Part shown: positions 35,474-45,197 of the stretch, piece after piece
Layout: each line of letters opens with the position of its first letter
How positions within the stretch are numbered: position 1 is the first letter of the stretch
Assembly: GCA_012960535.1 (NCBI GenBank)
Contig: DUBB01000014.1
Coordinates: 92,382 to 156,381, forward strand
Length of the DNA stretch: 64,000 bases
DNA from: Gammaproteobacteria bacterium
GTDB taxonomy: Bacteria > Pseudomonadota > Gammaproteobacteria > Pseudomonadales > Azotimanducaceae
Direction: 5' to 3'
Notes under the pieces: generated by a model
The model's database searches: none
The model's input: only the letters and a program-made list of their open reading frames with translations
Told to the model about the DNA's origin: nothing
Translations under genes and position numbers: made by a program

Positions 35474-36568
35474 TTATGCAATTTCGCGGGCGGTAGCGAC
35501 GACTTCGCTCATACCTTCCCACTCATTCCACATATTGCACATGGCCTGTTTCGATTTTTCCCAGGGGTTATTTTCTGGCTCGTATTCAAGCCATTCACCC
35601 AGCCAGCCTCGGTCTGGGTGATCGGATATGCCAGTGAGCACCTTTCCGGGTTGCCGACTTCTGTTGCGAATTCGAAAGATGATGTTTTTTCTCGATTCTG
35701 TGCCATTTTCATTGCGCGAACCGGAATGTGGAATGTGGTAGGTGGCAATGCAGGCGTCACCGGGTTGCATTAGAATCTGTAACGGCTTGGGCCATTTCCT
35801 GCCATCTGGCGTAGACAGGGAATTTTTATCGATGCAGGCATTCACGATCGCATCTGGCAGGTAATTCATACCGGATCGATTCTCTGAATTGATATTCAGT
35901 CGAGGCCAGTCAGGGCCTTCGGGGCCAATATGCCCATTTTGAGCATACTGCCGCTGAAAAAATTTCTCGGTGAGATGATGCGCGCCGGGTAGCAGTGAAG
36001 TCTGTCCGCAGCCCGGTTTGCTCTGGTCATTAAGGCAAACGAAAACGAAGGCGGTAAAGCTGCCCAGCCCCAGTGTCATTTGTGGGTCCTGGAACAAAGG
36101 CGTGTAGTTGTGACCCATGACCTCGGCCGAGCGGCCCAGGTCTCCTTTAGGCCCCGATCGGATATAGCGATTATAGATTTGTTCAGCGCTGCCTCGCTGA
36201 ATTGTCTGTGGCGTTGCTATGGTGATATTGCCGTCCATATGCAATTCAGCCCCATAGTAGGGCATATCTTTATCTTTGTAGCCGAGATTGTTGTAGTGAT
36301 CACCGGGCTGTCTTTTTTTGAGGACGCCGATCTGGGCAGCCTGAGGGGGGTCGAACCGGCCCATGACCTCGTTTAATAACGGTGTGATGCTGGATGCATT
36401 GACCAGGTCTGTCATGGATTTTTCGACGGACAGGTTTTCACCTTTCTTAGCAGATTTGATTCTCGCTAAGGCTTTGCTGACCAGGTCATCCGAAACCGCA
36501 TTTTTGATTACTATGTAACCATTGCTGTACAGGAATTGCTTTTGTTCCAGGCTGAGTCGACGATCCAT
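35474..36568 (-). CDS. Phytanoyl-CoA dioxygenase (PhyH) family protein
   Basis: A 364-aa non-haem Fe(II)/2-oxoglutarate oxygenase. The facial-triad start is AELHMDGNI (HxD) in the middle of the chain; the distal His lies in IATYHIPHSGS and the 2OG-binding Arg in SRKNIIFRIRNR. FLYSNGYIVIKNAVSDDLV at the N-terminus is the usual PhyH opening. Such enzymes hydroxylate acyl chains, small metabolites or peptides. It is the last gene of the minus-strand block that includes enoyl-CoA hydratase and acyl-CoA dehydrogenase, but a 200-nt gap separates them. Substrate not predictable. Confidence 0.85.
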   Translation of the reverse strand: MDRRLSLEQKQFLYSNGYIVIKNAVSDDLVSKALARIKSAKKGENLSVEKSMTDLVNASSITPLLNEVMGRFDPPQAAQIGVLKKRQPGDHYNNLGYKDKDMPYYGAELHMDGNITIATPQTIQRGSAEQIYNRYIRSGPKGDLGRSAEVMGHNYTPLFQDPQMTLGLGSFTAFVFVCLNDQSKPGCGQTSLLPGAHHLTEKFFQRQYAQNGHIGPEGPDWPRLNINSENRSGMNYLPDAIVNACIDKNSLSTPDGRKWPKPLQILMQPGDACIATYHIPHSGSRNENGTESRKNIIFRIRNRSRQPGKVLTGISDHPDRGWLGEWLEYEPENNPWEKSKQAMCNMWNEWEGMSEVVATAREIA

Positions 36569-36770
36569 TTATGCCTCCAACTGCTTTGACTTACCGTTGA
36601 TTTTCTTGTGGTTATACTGCTGGCTAAGAATTATTGTTATATCTTTCCTGCTATAAACCCCAAATGGATAGAATTTCTTTCAGGGTATACTAATATAGTA
36701 GGTCATCAAAGTGCCTGGCCAGCCACCGGTTGATGCCGATGGTATTTAGGTCATTGTTAGTGCCTTGCCG

Positions 36771-37502
36771 TTAAAACCCGCCTGCCAGTCTTTTTGCCAT
36801 ATCTGCACCCGGACCTGGGCTGTTTTCCCGTTCAAACTTTAAACCTGCCTGGTAACTGCGCTCAAGGCCCGCTTTAATGAGCATTTTGTCTGCTCTGAGG
36901 GTATGCCAGGCATTGCTGGTTATAGTGTCAGCAAGCGCCCTGCAGTGATCCATGAGCGCCTCGTCGGCGACAACTTCATTAGCAAGGCCAATATTGACCG
37001 CCTCGGCGCCAGTGTAAACCTTACCTGTAAACATCATCATTTTCGCATTGACAAGGCCAACACGCCGCGGCAGGCGCTGCGTCATACCCCAGGTGGGTGC
37101 CATGGACCATTTCCCATGGGTATCTGCAAATCGGGCAGATTCAGCGGCAATAAGCAGGTCACAAGCGAGAGCAAGTTCAAGGGAACCTGTATAACAGTGT
37201 CCCTGAACTGCAGCTATGACCACCTGTGGCATCGCTTCCAGGGCTTCCAGGGTTTCTGCCTGGTAGTATTTGCTGGGTGCGCGCTCACCGGCCTGTATTG
37301 CTTTCAGGTCATTGCCAGCAGAGAAAGAGCGACCGTTACCACAAAGGATAACGCAGCCTATATCTTCAGGCTGCTCTCTAATGGCCTCAATATGTTCTCG
37401 CAATTCTACAAATAATGCCGGGCTGAGCGCATTGAGGGTTTCTGGGCGATTCAGGGTTAGGGTGCTGATGCCCTGATGATCATTTCTAAGAACAAGTGGC
37501 AT
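36771..37502 (-). CDS. Enoyl-CoA hydratase/isomerase family protein
   Basis: A 243-aa crotonase-fold protein, near normal length. LNRPETLNALSPALF, GNGRSFSAGNDLKAIQ (oxyanion strand) and AVQGHCYTGSLELALACDLLIA are visible. The catalytic Glu pair is partly replaced: CYTGSLELAL has no Glu at the first usual position, and GKWSMAPTWGMTQRLPRRVG has no Glu where many hydratases have the second. Activity may therefore be isomerase-like or different. It lies 92 nt downstream of the acyl-CoA dehydrogenase gene, as the last clear member of the TPP/unknown/ACAD operon. Confidence 0.85.
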   Translation of the reverse strand: MPLVLRNDHQGISTLTLNRPETLNALSPALFVELREHIEAIREQPEDIGCVILCGNGRSFSAGNDLKAIQAGERAPSKYYQAETLEALEAMPQVVIAAVQGHCYTGSLELALACDLLIAAESARFADTHGKWSMAPTWGMTQRLPRRVGLVNAKMMMFTGKVYTGAEAVNIGLANEVVADEALMDHCRALADTITSNAWHTLRADKMLIKAGLERSYQAGLKFERENSPGPGADMAKRLAGGF

Positions 37503-37594
37503 GATACATTCCTCTTAATGTTGGCTTTATCGCCTCCAATGGCGGTTTATTTGAATTTCCTTGCTCGCCTCAAAGCAGTAGTAGCTACAGTGTT

Positions 37595-38761
37595 TTATCG
37601 CAACGAAGCGCCTAGTAATTCTCTGGCAATGATATGGCGCTGTACCTCGCTGGGACCTTCACCAATACGACGAATTCGCATTTCACGGAACCAGCGTTCA
37701 AAGGGCAGGTCCTTAGCAACACCCAGGCCACCAAACATTTGCATGCAACGATCCACAACCCGTCCTCCGGCTTCGCTGGCCACTAATTTGGCCATAGCGG
37801 CCTCCTTGCGAAAGGGCAACCCCTGATTGGCTTTATGGGCAGCTTCAAGGGTAATCCACATGGATTGTTTGATGTCGATCTCGTTGTCAACCAGCATCCA
37901 TTGTATGGCCTGTCGGGAAGACAAGGGTGCCCCGAAGGTTTCTCGCTGGGGTACATACTCAAGTGCCATTTCATTGGCTTTGATGGCAACACCGATACAG
38001 CCAGCAGCATAGGGTATTCTCTGTCGGGTAAGTCTGTCATTGGCAATAGCAAAGCCCTTGTTAACCTCACCTAGGATATTGCTGCTGGGGATGCGCATAT
38101 CAGTAAATTGTAATTCGGTGGCGTAGTGGGCAGACCTTAAGGTGTGCACCACACGTCGAACGTGAAAACCAGGTGTGTCGGTGTCTACGATAAAGCAGGT
38201 GACACCATTACGGCCTTTGTCGCGGTCTGTTCGGGCAAAAACCAGACCAAAATTGGCCTTGTCAGCACCACTGATCCAGAGTTTGCTGCCGTTGATGATC
38301 CAGTCTTCACCGTCCTGTATGGCTTTAGTTTGAATTGCCCTAGCTGGATCAGAACCACCAGAGGGTTCAGATAATCCGAAGAAGCCTCGTTTTTCACCCC
38401 GCAAGGTGGGGTAGAGATAGCGTTCCTTCTGATCATCGGTTGCTTCAAACAGCTGCGCCAGGCCAGCCCCGCCGAAAGTCCCATAGCAGGGTGCATACAG
38501 GCCAGCACGGTGTTGCGACATCTCGATTGCGAGCAGTGTACGGGTGACCAGGTCGATTTCAGGCCCGCCGTATTCAGGCGGAATATCCAGTCCGTATAGT
38601 CCCATGGATTTTGTTTTTTCAACCAGACGTGCTTTATCTTCGGTGTCGATTTCATCCGCATCTGGGTCCAGATTCAATTCGAGAGGTAGGATTTCCTCAC
38701 GGACAAAGCGACGCACCATGTTGACTATAAGTTCCTGTTCATGGGTTAGGTTCAGGTCCAT
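37595..38761 (-). CDS. Acyl-CoA dehydrogenase
   Basis: A 388-aa FAD enzyme oxidising acyl-CoA to enoyl-CoA. Signatures: GFFGLSEPSGGSDPARA (FAD-binding), DWIINGSKLWISGADKANFG, QAIQWMLVDNEID and RRIGEGPSEVQRHIIARELLG, with the Glu of the C-terminal IGEGPSE motif in the position used as base by short/medium-chain members. Its ATG overlaps the stop codon of the 108-aa protein (TAATG), so the two are coupled. With the enoyl-CoA hydratase and TPP enzyme it forms an operon for conversion of an acyl-CoA compound (inference). Confidence 0.92.
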   Translation of the reverse strand: MDLNLTHEQELIVNMVRRFVREEILPLELNLDPDADEIDTEDKARLVEKTKSMGLYGLDIPPEYGGPEIDLVTRTLLAIEMSQHRAGLYAPCYGTFGGAGLAQLFEATDDQKERYLYPTLRGEKRGFFGLSEPSGGSDPARAIQTKAIQDGEDWIINGSKLWISGADKANFGLVFARTDRDKGRNGVTCFIVDTDTPGFHVRRVVHTLRSAHYATELQFTDMRIPSSNILGEVNKGFAIANDRLTRQRIPYAAGCIGVAIKANEMALEYVPQRETFGAPLSSRQAIQWMLVDNEIDIKQSMWITLEAAHKANQGLPFRKEAAMAKLVASEAGGRVVDRCMQMFGGLGVAKDLPFERWFREMRIRRIGEGPSEVQRHIIARELLGASLR

Positions 38762-39087
38762 TAGCTTGGGCTCAGTGTGCCGATTTTAATATCAGCGTTG
38801 TTGGGAGGTAACTGTTTAAAATCAGCTTTGTAGACCATTAGCAGTTCGCGGTAGCGGCTCAGGTAGGCACTGGTGATTTCGACCCTGACCTTTGTCGCGC
38901 CTGGGTTTTCACTGGCGGCCTCGGCAACTGCGGAGCGCAGGCCAAACAAGCTGTTGCCACCGGCATAACCGATGTAGAGGATCTGATCATCCTCATCGGC
39001 GAGTTGGAAAACGCCTAGCTGGCCACCCAGCTTGGGTCGTGCTGCGTCTAGTGGTAACCAGGGCTTGGTTAGTCTCACTGCAGGCAT
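38761..39087 (-). CDS. Uncharacterised 108-aa protein within a catabolic operon
   Basis: A 108-aa protein with no signal peptide and no motif that I recognise with confidence; QILYIGYAGGNSLFGLRSAV is vaguely like a GIY-YIG strand pair but lacks further support. It lies between the TPP enzyme gene, whose stop is 1 nt from this ATG, and the acyl-CoA dehydrogenase gene, whose ATG overlaps this stop. Such double coupling implies stoichiometric production with both enzymes. It may be a chaperone, an accessory subunit or a regulator. Coding potential is supported by position and by the balanced amino-acid composition. Confidence 0.65.
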   Translation of the reverse strand: MPAVRLTKPWLPLDAARPKLGGQLGVFQLADEDDQILYIGYAGGNSLFGLRSAVAEAASENPGATKVRVEITSAYLSRYRELLMVYKADFKQLPPNNADIKIGTLSPS

Positions 39088-39088
39088 A

Positions 39089-40747
39089 TCAGCGACTCAG
39101 GTTTACTTCATTTTTTTTCTTGGGCATAACGGATATTTCCATGGGCGCAAAGTGTTCCATATCGATATCGATCAGGTAGGGTCCGGTTGCAGCCATGGCG
39201 TCATCAAATGCCGACTCGAATTCCGCAACGGAAGACACTCGCTGGCCTGGCACACCCATGCTCCTGGCCATATCAGCAAAGGCAACCTTGCCTAGGTCAG
39301 TTTCATTAATTCTTCCAAATCGATTACTCTGCAGCCAGCGTAGAACGCCATAGCCTGAGTCATTAAACAGGCAGATTACCAGCGGTACCTGATATTGCGC
39401 TGCGGTTGCCAACTCGCTTGCGTGAAACATAAAGCCACCGTCGCCGTGCACGATAACGGTTTTCCGTCCGGTCGCAATAGCAGCACCAATACTCATCGGG
39501 AAGCCCGGGCCGATAGCGCCCGAAGTTGGGTTAATAGATGTCCGCGGTTTATAGATAGGGAACTGCTGATTGCCCCAGTTGTAGGCGGAAATCGTTTGAT
39601 CTCTGACGAAAACGGCATCATCGGGCAGTTTTGCTCTTATGCTGTCCATTACCTTCGGCCAGTCGTCACCGAGGCGGTGGCGCATGGCGCTTCTCACGCC
39701 ATCTCGGGCTTCCCATATTGACTGGTTGAACTGGCCATCATTGGCCACCACATCTGCCAGGGCCGAATTGATGGCAGTCAGCGCGGTGCCAGCATCCGCT
39801 AACACCGGGAATTGAGCCGCATGGGTTCGGCCGATCATGGTGCCATCAATATCGATCTGGATAAGATCTCCTGGCGGGGTCTGTTCCTGGAACTGGCCAT
39901 CCACACCGACCGCAAAGCGAGTACCTATTGCAATAGTGACATCAGCGTCTTGAATCGCATTGTAAATGCCAGCACTGTTGTAGTAGTTACCGACGCAGAG
40001 AGGGTCGTCCTCTGCAATGACACCTCTACCATCGACGGTTGTCAGGACTGGGCAATCCAGTTTCCTTGCCAGTTGTTGCAGGGCCTCGCTGGCCTCTGCG
40101 GCAACAACACCGCCACCAGCAACAATAATTCGTTTGCTGCTTTCCAGAATTCGTTTGACGGCCGAGTCGAGTTGGCTGGAATCCGGTTGCGCCTGGTTCA
40201 TTTGAGGGTAGCTGAAATCCATTTTGTCGGCTTCGGCATATTGCAGGTCGATCGGTATTTCCAGGGCGCCGGGTGCCGGTCTGCCGGTGAACAGGTCAGT
40301 GACCAGGGTTTGCAGGCAGGGTCCAAGCTGGTTGACGTGGCGAGGGCTTTCTACTCGGCGACAGACGCTTCTAAGCATGGCAACCTGGTTCTCTGCCTCA
40401 TGCACATAGCCTACGCCTCGGCCATAAAAGGCGGTCTCAGCCTGCCCGGTGATGACCATTACTCTGGAAGAGCCGTATTGTGCCTCATAAAGGCCGGTTA
40501 CTGTATTTGACGTTCCAGGGCCGGTGGACGCAATCATTACGCCTAGTTTTCCGGTTGCGCGGGCGTAGCCGTCGGCAGCATGTGTGCCTGCCTGTTCGTG
40601 CCGGACGTCGATAATCTTGGTTTCTCCCAACCTGTTAATTGCATCCATTAGAGGCATGTTGTGGATGCTAACGATACCAAAAACATGTTCAATGCCAAGC
40701 TGTGCGAGAGCATTTGCGATCAGATCGGCGCCGGTGAAATTTGACAT
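39089..40747 (-). CDS. Thiamine pyrophosphate-dependent enzyme (acetolactate synthase-like)
   Basis: A 552-aa TPP enzyme of the acetolactate synthase/benzoylformate decarboxylase superfamily. The activating Glu is in RHEQAGTHAADGYARATG, the central domain has an IIVAGGGVVAAEA-type strand, and the diphosphate motif is GDGGFMFHASELATAAQYQ ending in FNDSGYG (GDG-x25-N type). No small regulatory subunit gene is next to it, so anabolic IlvB is unlikely; the gene leads an operon with a 108-aa unknown, acyl-CoA dehydrogenase and enoyl-CoA hydratase. A decarboxylase or carboligase feeding an acyl-CoA pathway is inferred. Confidence 0.88.
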   Translation of the reverse strand: MSNFTGADLIANALAQLGIEHVFGIVSIHNMPLMDAINRLGETKIIDVRHEQAGTHAADGYARATGKLGVMIASTGPGTSNTVTGLYEAQYGSSRVMVITGQAETAFYGRGVGYVHEAENQVAMLRSVCRRVESPRHVNQLGPCLQTLVTDLFTGRPAPGALEIPIDLQYAEADKMDFSYPQMNQAQPDSSQLDSAVKRILESSKRIIVAGGGVVAAEASEALQQLARKLDCPVLTTVDGRGVIAEDDPLCVGNYYNSAGIYNAIQDADVTIAIGTRFAVGVDGQFQEQTPPGDLIQIDIDGTMIGRTHAAQFPVLADAGTALTAINSALADVVANDGQFNQSIWEARDGVRSAMRHRLGDDWPKVMDSIRAKLPDDAVFVRDQTISAYNWGNQQFPIYKPRTSINPTSGAIGPGFPMSIGAAIATGRKTVIVHGDGGFMFHASELATAAQYQVPLVICLFNDSGYGVLRWLQSNRFGRINETDLGKVAFADMARSMGVPGQRVSSVAEFESAFDDAMAATGPYLIDIDMEHFAPMEISVMPKKKNEVNLSR

Positions 40748-41013
40748 GGTAATCCTTCAATGGTTGCTGTTAGGTAATTGTAATAGGCACTGTATTAAAG
40801 CCGCGCCAGTTAGCTTGGCCACCCAGAGCTTGATTCAGCTTCGAATCAATCATCATTATGAAATTGACTAAACCATCTAATGCAGCTGAGGTCAACGCGT
40901 CTGTTTTATATACTGGGGTCCACCTTGCATACCAGAGTATAGTGAACGCCATTAATAGTCATCCTGGGTGAGCCCATGGTGCAGATCCCACATTAGACCT
41001 CCTGGCCCATGCT

Positions 41014-42978
41014 TTAACGATCAGGTGGCAGATCCATGGCTGGATTGCCGTTAAAAAAGTCAAAGGGTCTCAGTTCAAAGCTGTGCCACAGGACCGGCAT
41101 GACAGGCCAATCCTCGGCCCGTACCAGATGATGCATGCCAATAGTGTGCCAGAGAACGATATCAGTATCTTTAATGGAGCGATTGTCTTTGGTGAATGCC
41201 GGTAATCCTTTACCGGGTTCGCTCAATGTTGGATATTCTCCTGCGGCGTAACGTTCGTTCGGGGCATGGGGGGTAACCCAGAGATGGTGATCGATGAAGC
41301 CCGCCCGCCTTCTTGGGAAATCGTCTTCGCTGAGCAGGGTGATGGCGTTGCGGCCCGGTCTTAACTGGTAACTGGTCGGGTAGCCAACATGGTTTTTACG
41401 AGCCTGGCTGTGAACCCGCCAGAGGCTAGGTTGGCTCAGATCGATATTTAGCTTTGCATCGGCTTCCGAGGTTATTACTGAAGATTTTTTCACCCAGATG
41501 CTTTTACGCCGGTCCCCTTCGAGTTTCTGCTGGACCAGCCTATCCAGCACGAAATTGTTGTTAGCACCGTCAATATCAAGGTCGATCCGGAAGCTGAAAT
41601 AGTGGTCATGGTTAACGCCAATAATGTGAGGGTCAATGAATCGGCCATAGGCATCAGCGGCTGCCTTAGATTGCCTATTTTTAGCTACCATAGAGGCGTC
41701 TTTCTGCGGGCTCATCTTGACTTCGACAATGCCGGTTGCCCCTACTGCTACCAGAACAGAACCATCCTGTTGAAAGGTCCAGTCAAGCAGATAGTCATAA
41801 TTGCCGATAACGGCGGCGCTGCGAACAACCAGGTCTCTTTTTGGTCTGCTTGCGGTGTTATTATTTTCCAGATGACGCCAGGCTGGATCGCCCTGGTCCC
41901 GTTCAAAAATGCACAGGGTGTTTTTGATGGTAGTCGGGCGGCCGTTGCTACCGGTATTGAGGCTATTCATATATAGCGCGTATTCTGGGCAGTCCTGGCC
42001 TTTCAGCAGCGGTTTGAATATCCCCGAGGCGGAAAATTCACCAGCATCGATAAAATTACGGGCATGCCAGGCAAAATCAGGATCCATATAGGGAACGAAG
42101 ATTTCTGATAAATGTGCCTGATAAATAATGGGGCGATCCTCACCCTGATCAGTATAGCGGACCACTGAGACAGTCGGCCCTGTTCTCTGATCCACACGGA
42201 CATGAAATTTCCAGTTCTGCCAGCTTATCTGGTGACCGTCTATATCAAAACCCGGTCCATCAGGTTGATTAATGCGTATTGGGCCGGGAACGTCCCGCAA
42301 GGTTCCAAAGGAGTCCAGGTCAAAATCTGCGGTCGTGTCGTGTAACTTGCTGGCACCATCATCAATGACTTCCAGAACTTCTCCGGAATCCATGTCAACC
42401 ACGACGGTGAGGCCTTCAATCTGCCTGGGCCAGGTATTGCGAACCCCGGTTGGCATATTGCAACGAAGGTGACCAAAGCGCTTATCCTGTTCTTTTTCAG
42501 TTCCAAAATACCCGGGTGGAATGGTGACACAGCTCAGGAAAGTGAAGTCTTCAATACCGCGCTTTTGCATAGCGCTGATGAAATCCGGATGGCTCATTGC
42601 GGCCTTAACGCCTGCGCCAAAATCCTGTGCTACCCACATGGTATGGGCGTCTTCAATGGGTGTTATCGATCGTAGTTTTCTTTTGTTAAGGTCAACTACC
42701 GCTTCTAAGCTATCGCCTTTGTTGCGTAGGACGACAAAAGCAGCTCTGCCCATTTTCTTGCCTGGTTTCCATTTCCACACCTGAGCCTTGGGCTGTTGTT
42801 GCAGGCGAATCTGCATAAACGTGGTACTGCTGTCTACATGGCCCGCTTTATGAAGAACCTCCAGGGTGGTCCAGTGTTCCTGCCAGGTGAGTGGGTCCAG
42901 GGGGTGCGTATTATCGCTTGCTAGACCACTTGAAATTGAAAATATCAGCAGGGTTGAAGCTATCAGCAGGTACCGCAT
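41014..42978 (-). CDS. Exported copper-containing (topaquinone) amine oxidase
   Basis: A 654-aa copper amine oxidase oxidising primary amines to aldehydes, ammonia and H2O2. A signal peptide ends near residue 20 (ISSGLAS). Topaquinone is made from Tyr394 in GNYDYLLDW. Copper ligands are in HDHYFSFRIDLD and the C-terminal HTIGMHHLV. The catalytic Asp region is VPYMDPDFAWHARNFIDAGEF. Length is close to the catalytic core of tynA-type enzymes, with a short N-terminal domain. Periplasmic. Upstream lies the TPP operon on the same strand and, on the other side, the TLP1 and GST genes. An aldehyde dehydrogenase is not adjacent. Confidence 0.9.
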   Translation of the reverse strand: MRYLLIASTLLIFSISSGLASDNTHPLDPLTWQEHWTTLEVLHKAGHVDSSTTFMQIRLQQQPKAQVWKWKPGKKMGRAAFVVLRNKGDSLEAVVDLNKRKLRSITPIEDAHTMWVAQDFGAGVKAAMSHPDFISAMQKRGIEDFTFLSCVTIPPGYFGTEKEQDKRFGHLRCNMPTGVRNTWPRQIEGLTVVVDMDSGEVLEVIDDGASKLHDTTADFDLDSFGTLRDVPGPIRINQPDGPGFDIDGHQISWQNWKFHVRVDQRTGPTVSVVRYTDQGEDRPIIYQAHLSEIFVPYMDPDFAWHARNFIDAGEFSASGIFKPLLKGQDCPEYALYMNSLNTGSNGRPTTIKNTLCIFERDQGDPAWRHLENNNTASRPKRDLVVRSAAVIGNYDYLLDWTFQQDGSVLVAVGATGIVEVKMSPQKDASMVAKNRQSKAAADAYGRFIDPHIIGVNHDHYFSFRIDLDIDGANNNFVLDRLVQQKLEGDRRKSIWVKKSSVITSEADAKLNIDLSQPSLWRVHSQARKNHVGYPTSYQLRPGRNAITLLSEDDFPRRRAGFIDHHLWVTPHAPNERYAAGEYPTLSEPGKGLPAFTKDNRSIKDTDIVLWHTIGMHHLVRAEDWPVMPVLWHSFELRPFDFFNGNPAMDLPPDR

Positions 42979-43075
42979 GCGTGCACTCCTAAATTCTTTT
43001 AGACTCTTGCTGTAACCTAACCAGAATTCATTTTTTCAGTCAATCAATCAATCCGCGCTAACTTGTGGCCGGGCG

Positions 43076-44545
43076 CTATGACAGAATCTGAATGTCCTGA
43101 TTAACCGCGAGCTTTGCGGCTGAGCCACAGAATTCCTGCTCGGTCATCGCCTGCATCAGAGCCTGATCCTGGGAATTGGCCCAGACTCTTTGGCCCGATT
43201 CGGTGAGGCATGACAGGTGCGCAATAACCGGTTGCTGGTGATCATACATGACGGTGTAAGATTCAACTGTGACTCGACCCTGATATTCAGGGAGACAAGC
43301 GCGCGCCGGCAGGGCATCAATTTGTTGTTGTACATTGTCTCGCTTAAAAGTACTTGCTGGCGGTACACCCGAGTAAATCGCCATAGCTTGCTTGTAGAGG
43401 TTTCCACCGTTGGCTGTTACCAGGGCTTTTTTATGCGGATCGATCCTTAGCAATTCGACAGTCCGGGCAATACTATGCATGACATAGTTGTTAAGTGGTC
43501 CTCCGGCAAAGGTAAGGCCACCGGTAACGGTGAGGGGGCGTGATTCAGGCAAGCCAAGTTCCTGGGCGGCTATCTGAACCGCAGCAGGGAAACAGCTGTA
43601 TAAGTCTACATAATCCAAATCAGCTGGCTCAGTTTGGGTTAATTCAAACAAACGCTGTCCGGCTAAGCGTATCGCCGGAGACGAATAGAAGTTGTCCCTG
43701 ACAGAAGCTGAGAAATGATCGTTACCCTCAACGCCGGCGTACGGATAGACCCATTTTGATTCGGGAATTCCTAAAGACCGGGCTTTAGTGACCGAGCACA
43801 TAATCAAAGCAGCACCCATATCAACGGCGTTATTGGAATTCATTAGTTTTGTGTAAGGCACACTTATCTGGCGGTTGCGGGCGGATGCTGTTCTGATGGT
43901 TTCTGCAGAGAAGGGATCCTGCAGCCAGGCATGAGGGTTGCCGCTGGCAACCTGACTGAAACCTGCCCACAGCTCAGAAACTCTTTTCAGGTGCTGGTCA
44001 ATGGACTCACCGCGACAATGACGGATAGCATTTTCGTACATGGGGTAAACTTGAATGGCCTGGCGAATGCCCTTGGTTCGTTCAAAGTCGTGGTGTTCCG
44101 GCTGTTGCGACTGACCCAGTATCGTATCAAAAAGCCCAGGCAGGTCTCGATACTCGATGGTTTGATTTAACCTGGCGGCTTTTGAATTGGAGTAACCGAT
44201 TTCAGCTCCTGTTATCAGGACAAGATCGAGTTCGCCACGCGTAATGGCGGCAGCGGTGTCATTCACCACGACCTGGTTGTAGTTGCCACCAAACATAGTA
44301 CCCATGCACTGGGCCTGCTGTGCTCCTATCTGTTCAGCGATATACCTGGCGGGGTTTTTATATGGCCAGACCCCCCTGATAACCCGGACAGACTGTACCT
44401 GGTTCAACAGGCGGGTATTTGTGTCAGCTTCAGCAAGATGACAGGCCCGCAGCATTAAATCGATGGGCTCAATGAACTCTTCATGTTCCTGAATACGGTG
44501 TTGGGTTTGCGCAACACCCACGAGAACTGGCGTATGATTGTTCAT
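43076..44545 (-). CDS. Thiolase-like protein type 1 (TLP1) with extra C-terminal domain
   Basis: A 489-aa thiolase-fold protein. MFGGNYNQVVVNDTAAAITRGE occupies the place of the usual catalytic Cys block, and TANGGNLYKQA replaces the second Cys-glycine motif, so neither canonical Cys is present. GGLTFAGGPLNNYVMHSIA is a further thiolase marker. The last 80 residues (GRVTVESYTVMYDHQQPVIA onward) match the additional domain of TLP1 proteins. Such proteins bind CoA but are not known to act as normal thiolases. Gene lies 8 nt downstream of the GST gene. Confidence 0.82.
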   Translation of the reverse strand: MNNHTPVLVGVAQTQHRIQEHEEFIEPIDLMLRACHLAEADTNTRLLNQVQSVRVIRGVWPYKNPARYIAEQIGAQQAQCMGTMFGGNYNQVVVNDTAAAITRGELDLVLITGAEIGYSNSKAARLNQTIEYRDLPGLFDTILGQSQQPEHHDFERTKGIRQAIQVYPMYENAIRHCRGESIDQHLKRVSELWAGFSQVASGNPHAWLQDPFSAETIRTASARNRQISVPYTKLMNSNNAVDMGAALIMCSVTKARSLGIPESKWVYPYAGVEGNDHFSASVRDNFYSSPAIRLAGQRLFELTQTEPADLDYVDLYSCFPAAVQIAAQELGLPESRPLTVTGGLTFAGGPLNNYVMHSIARTVELLRIDPHKKALVTANGGNLYKQAMAIYSGVPPASTFKRDNVQQQIDALPARACLPEYQGRVTVESYTVMYDHQQPVIAHLSCLTESGQRVWANSQDQALMQAMTEQEFCGSAAKLAVNQDIQILS

Positions 44546-44552
44546 CCAACGC

Positions 44553-45197
44553 CTACCCGGGTGGCGCCTGAACTTCTGCCGGCGCGTGGGTTAATTGGGC
44601 GGTCTGAGCTCTCTGGAAACCATCCCGGCTCTTCAGGCGAGCCAGGTAATCCAGTGTCTGAGGTTTGTAATTCTCGTTGATGCCCAGGTTTTCACCGAGC
44701 AGCAGTGCATAGCCACAGGCGATATCAGCTATCGTAAATTGATCGGCGACCAGGAATTCGTGATCCATTACTCTGTTGTTGAGCATCCTTAGTCGCGCCA
44801 GATACCATTTCCGATAGTCGTTTCCGACCTCGGCTTTGGTTTCGTCCGGTTCCAGGCGAGTGTAGCGGAGAAACAGGGTCTGCGGGAAAGTGAGCGTCGC
44901 ATCGCTGTGATATAACCAGTTCAGGTATTGACCATACTGTTCATGATCAGGTCTTAAACTAAATTCATACTTCTCATACTTTTCAACGAGGTAGTGACAG
45001 ATACCGGTTGACTCGGTCATGTGGGTATCACCGTCAACAAAATAAGGTACGGTTCCCAGCACGTTAATATCCAGATAACCCTCGTGCAGAAATCTTGGAG
45101 GGAAAGGTATGACCTCCAGGTCGTATTCAAGGCTCATTTCCTCTAACGCCCATAATACCCGAAGGGATCTTGCGTCGTGACAGTGCCAAAGTTTCAT
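44553..45197 (-). CDS. Glutathione S-transferase family protein
   Basis: A 214-aa GST. MKLWHCHDARSLRVLWALEEM is the N-terminal thioredoxin-fold start; Ser/Arg near residue 10-13 could orient glutathione. TVPYFVDGDTHMTESTGICHYL is the cis-Pro and GSH-binding segment; the C-terminal helical domain includes FLVADQFTIADIACGYALLLG. ATG 45197 is preferred because the fold begins there; the reading frame extends 15 codons upstream without homology. Followed by the TLP1 gene 8 nt on. Role: glutathione conjugation or a ligandin-like role, substrate unknown. Confidence 0.88.
   Translation of the reverse strand: MKLWHCHDARSLRVLWALEEMSLEYDLEVIPFPPRFLHEGYLDINVLGTVPYFVDGDTHMTESTGICHYLVEKYEKYEFSLRPDHEQYGQYLNWLYHSDATLTFPQTLFLRYTRLEPDETKAEVGNDYRKWYLARLRMLNNRVMDHEFLVADQFTIADIACGYALLLGENLGINENYKPQTLDYLARLKSRDGFQRAQTAQLTHAPAEVQAPPG

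Noticed and set aside
36771..37502. Enoyl-CoA hydratase as a normal beta-oxidation enzyme
   Set aside because: The usual catalytic Glu pair is not clear, so I keep only the family-level call.
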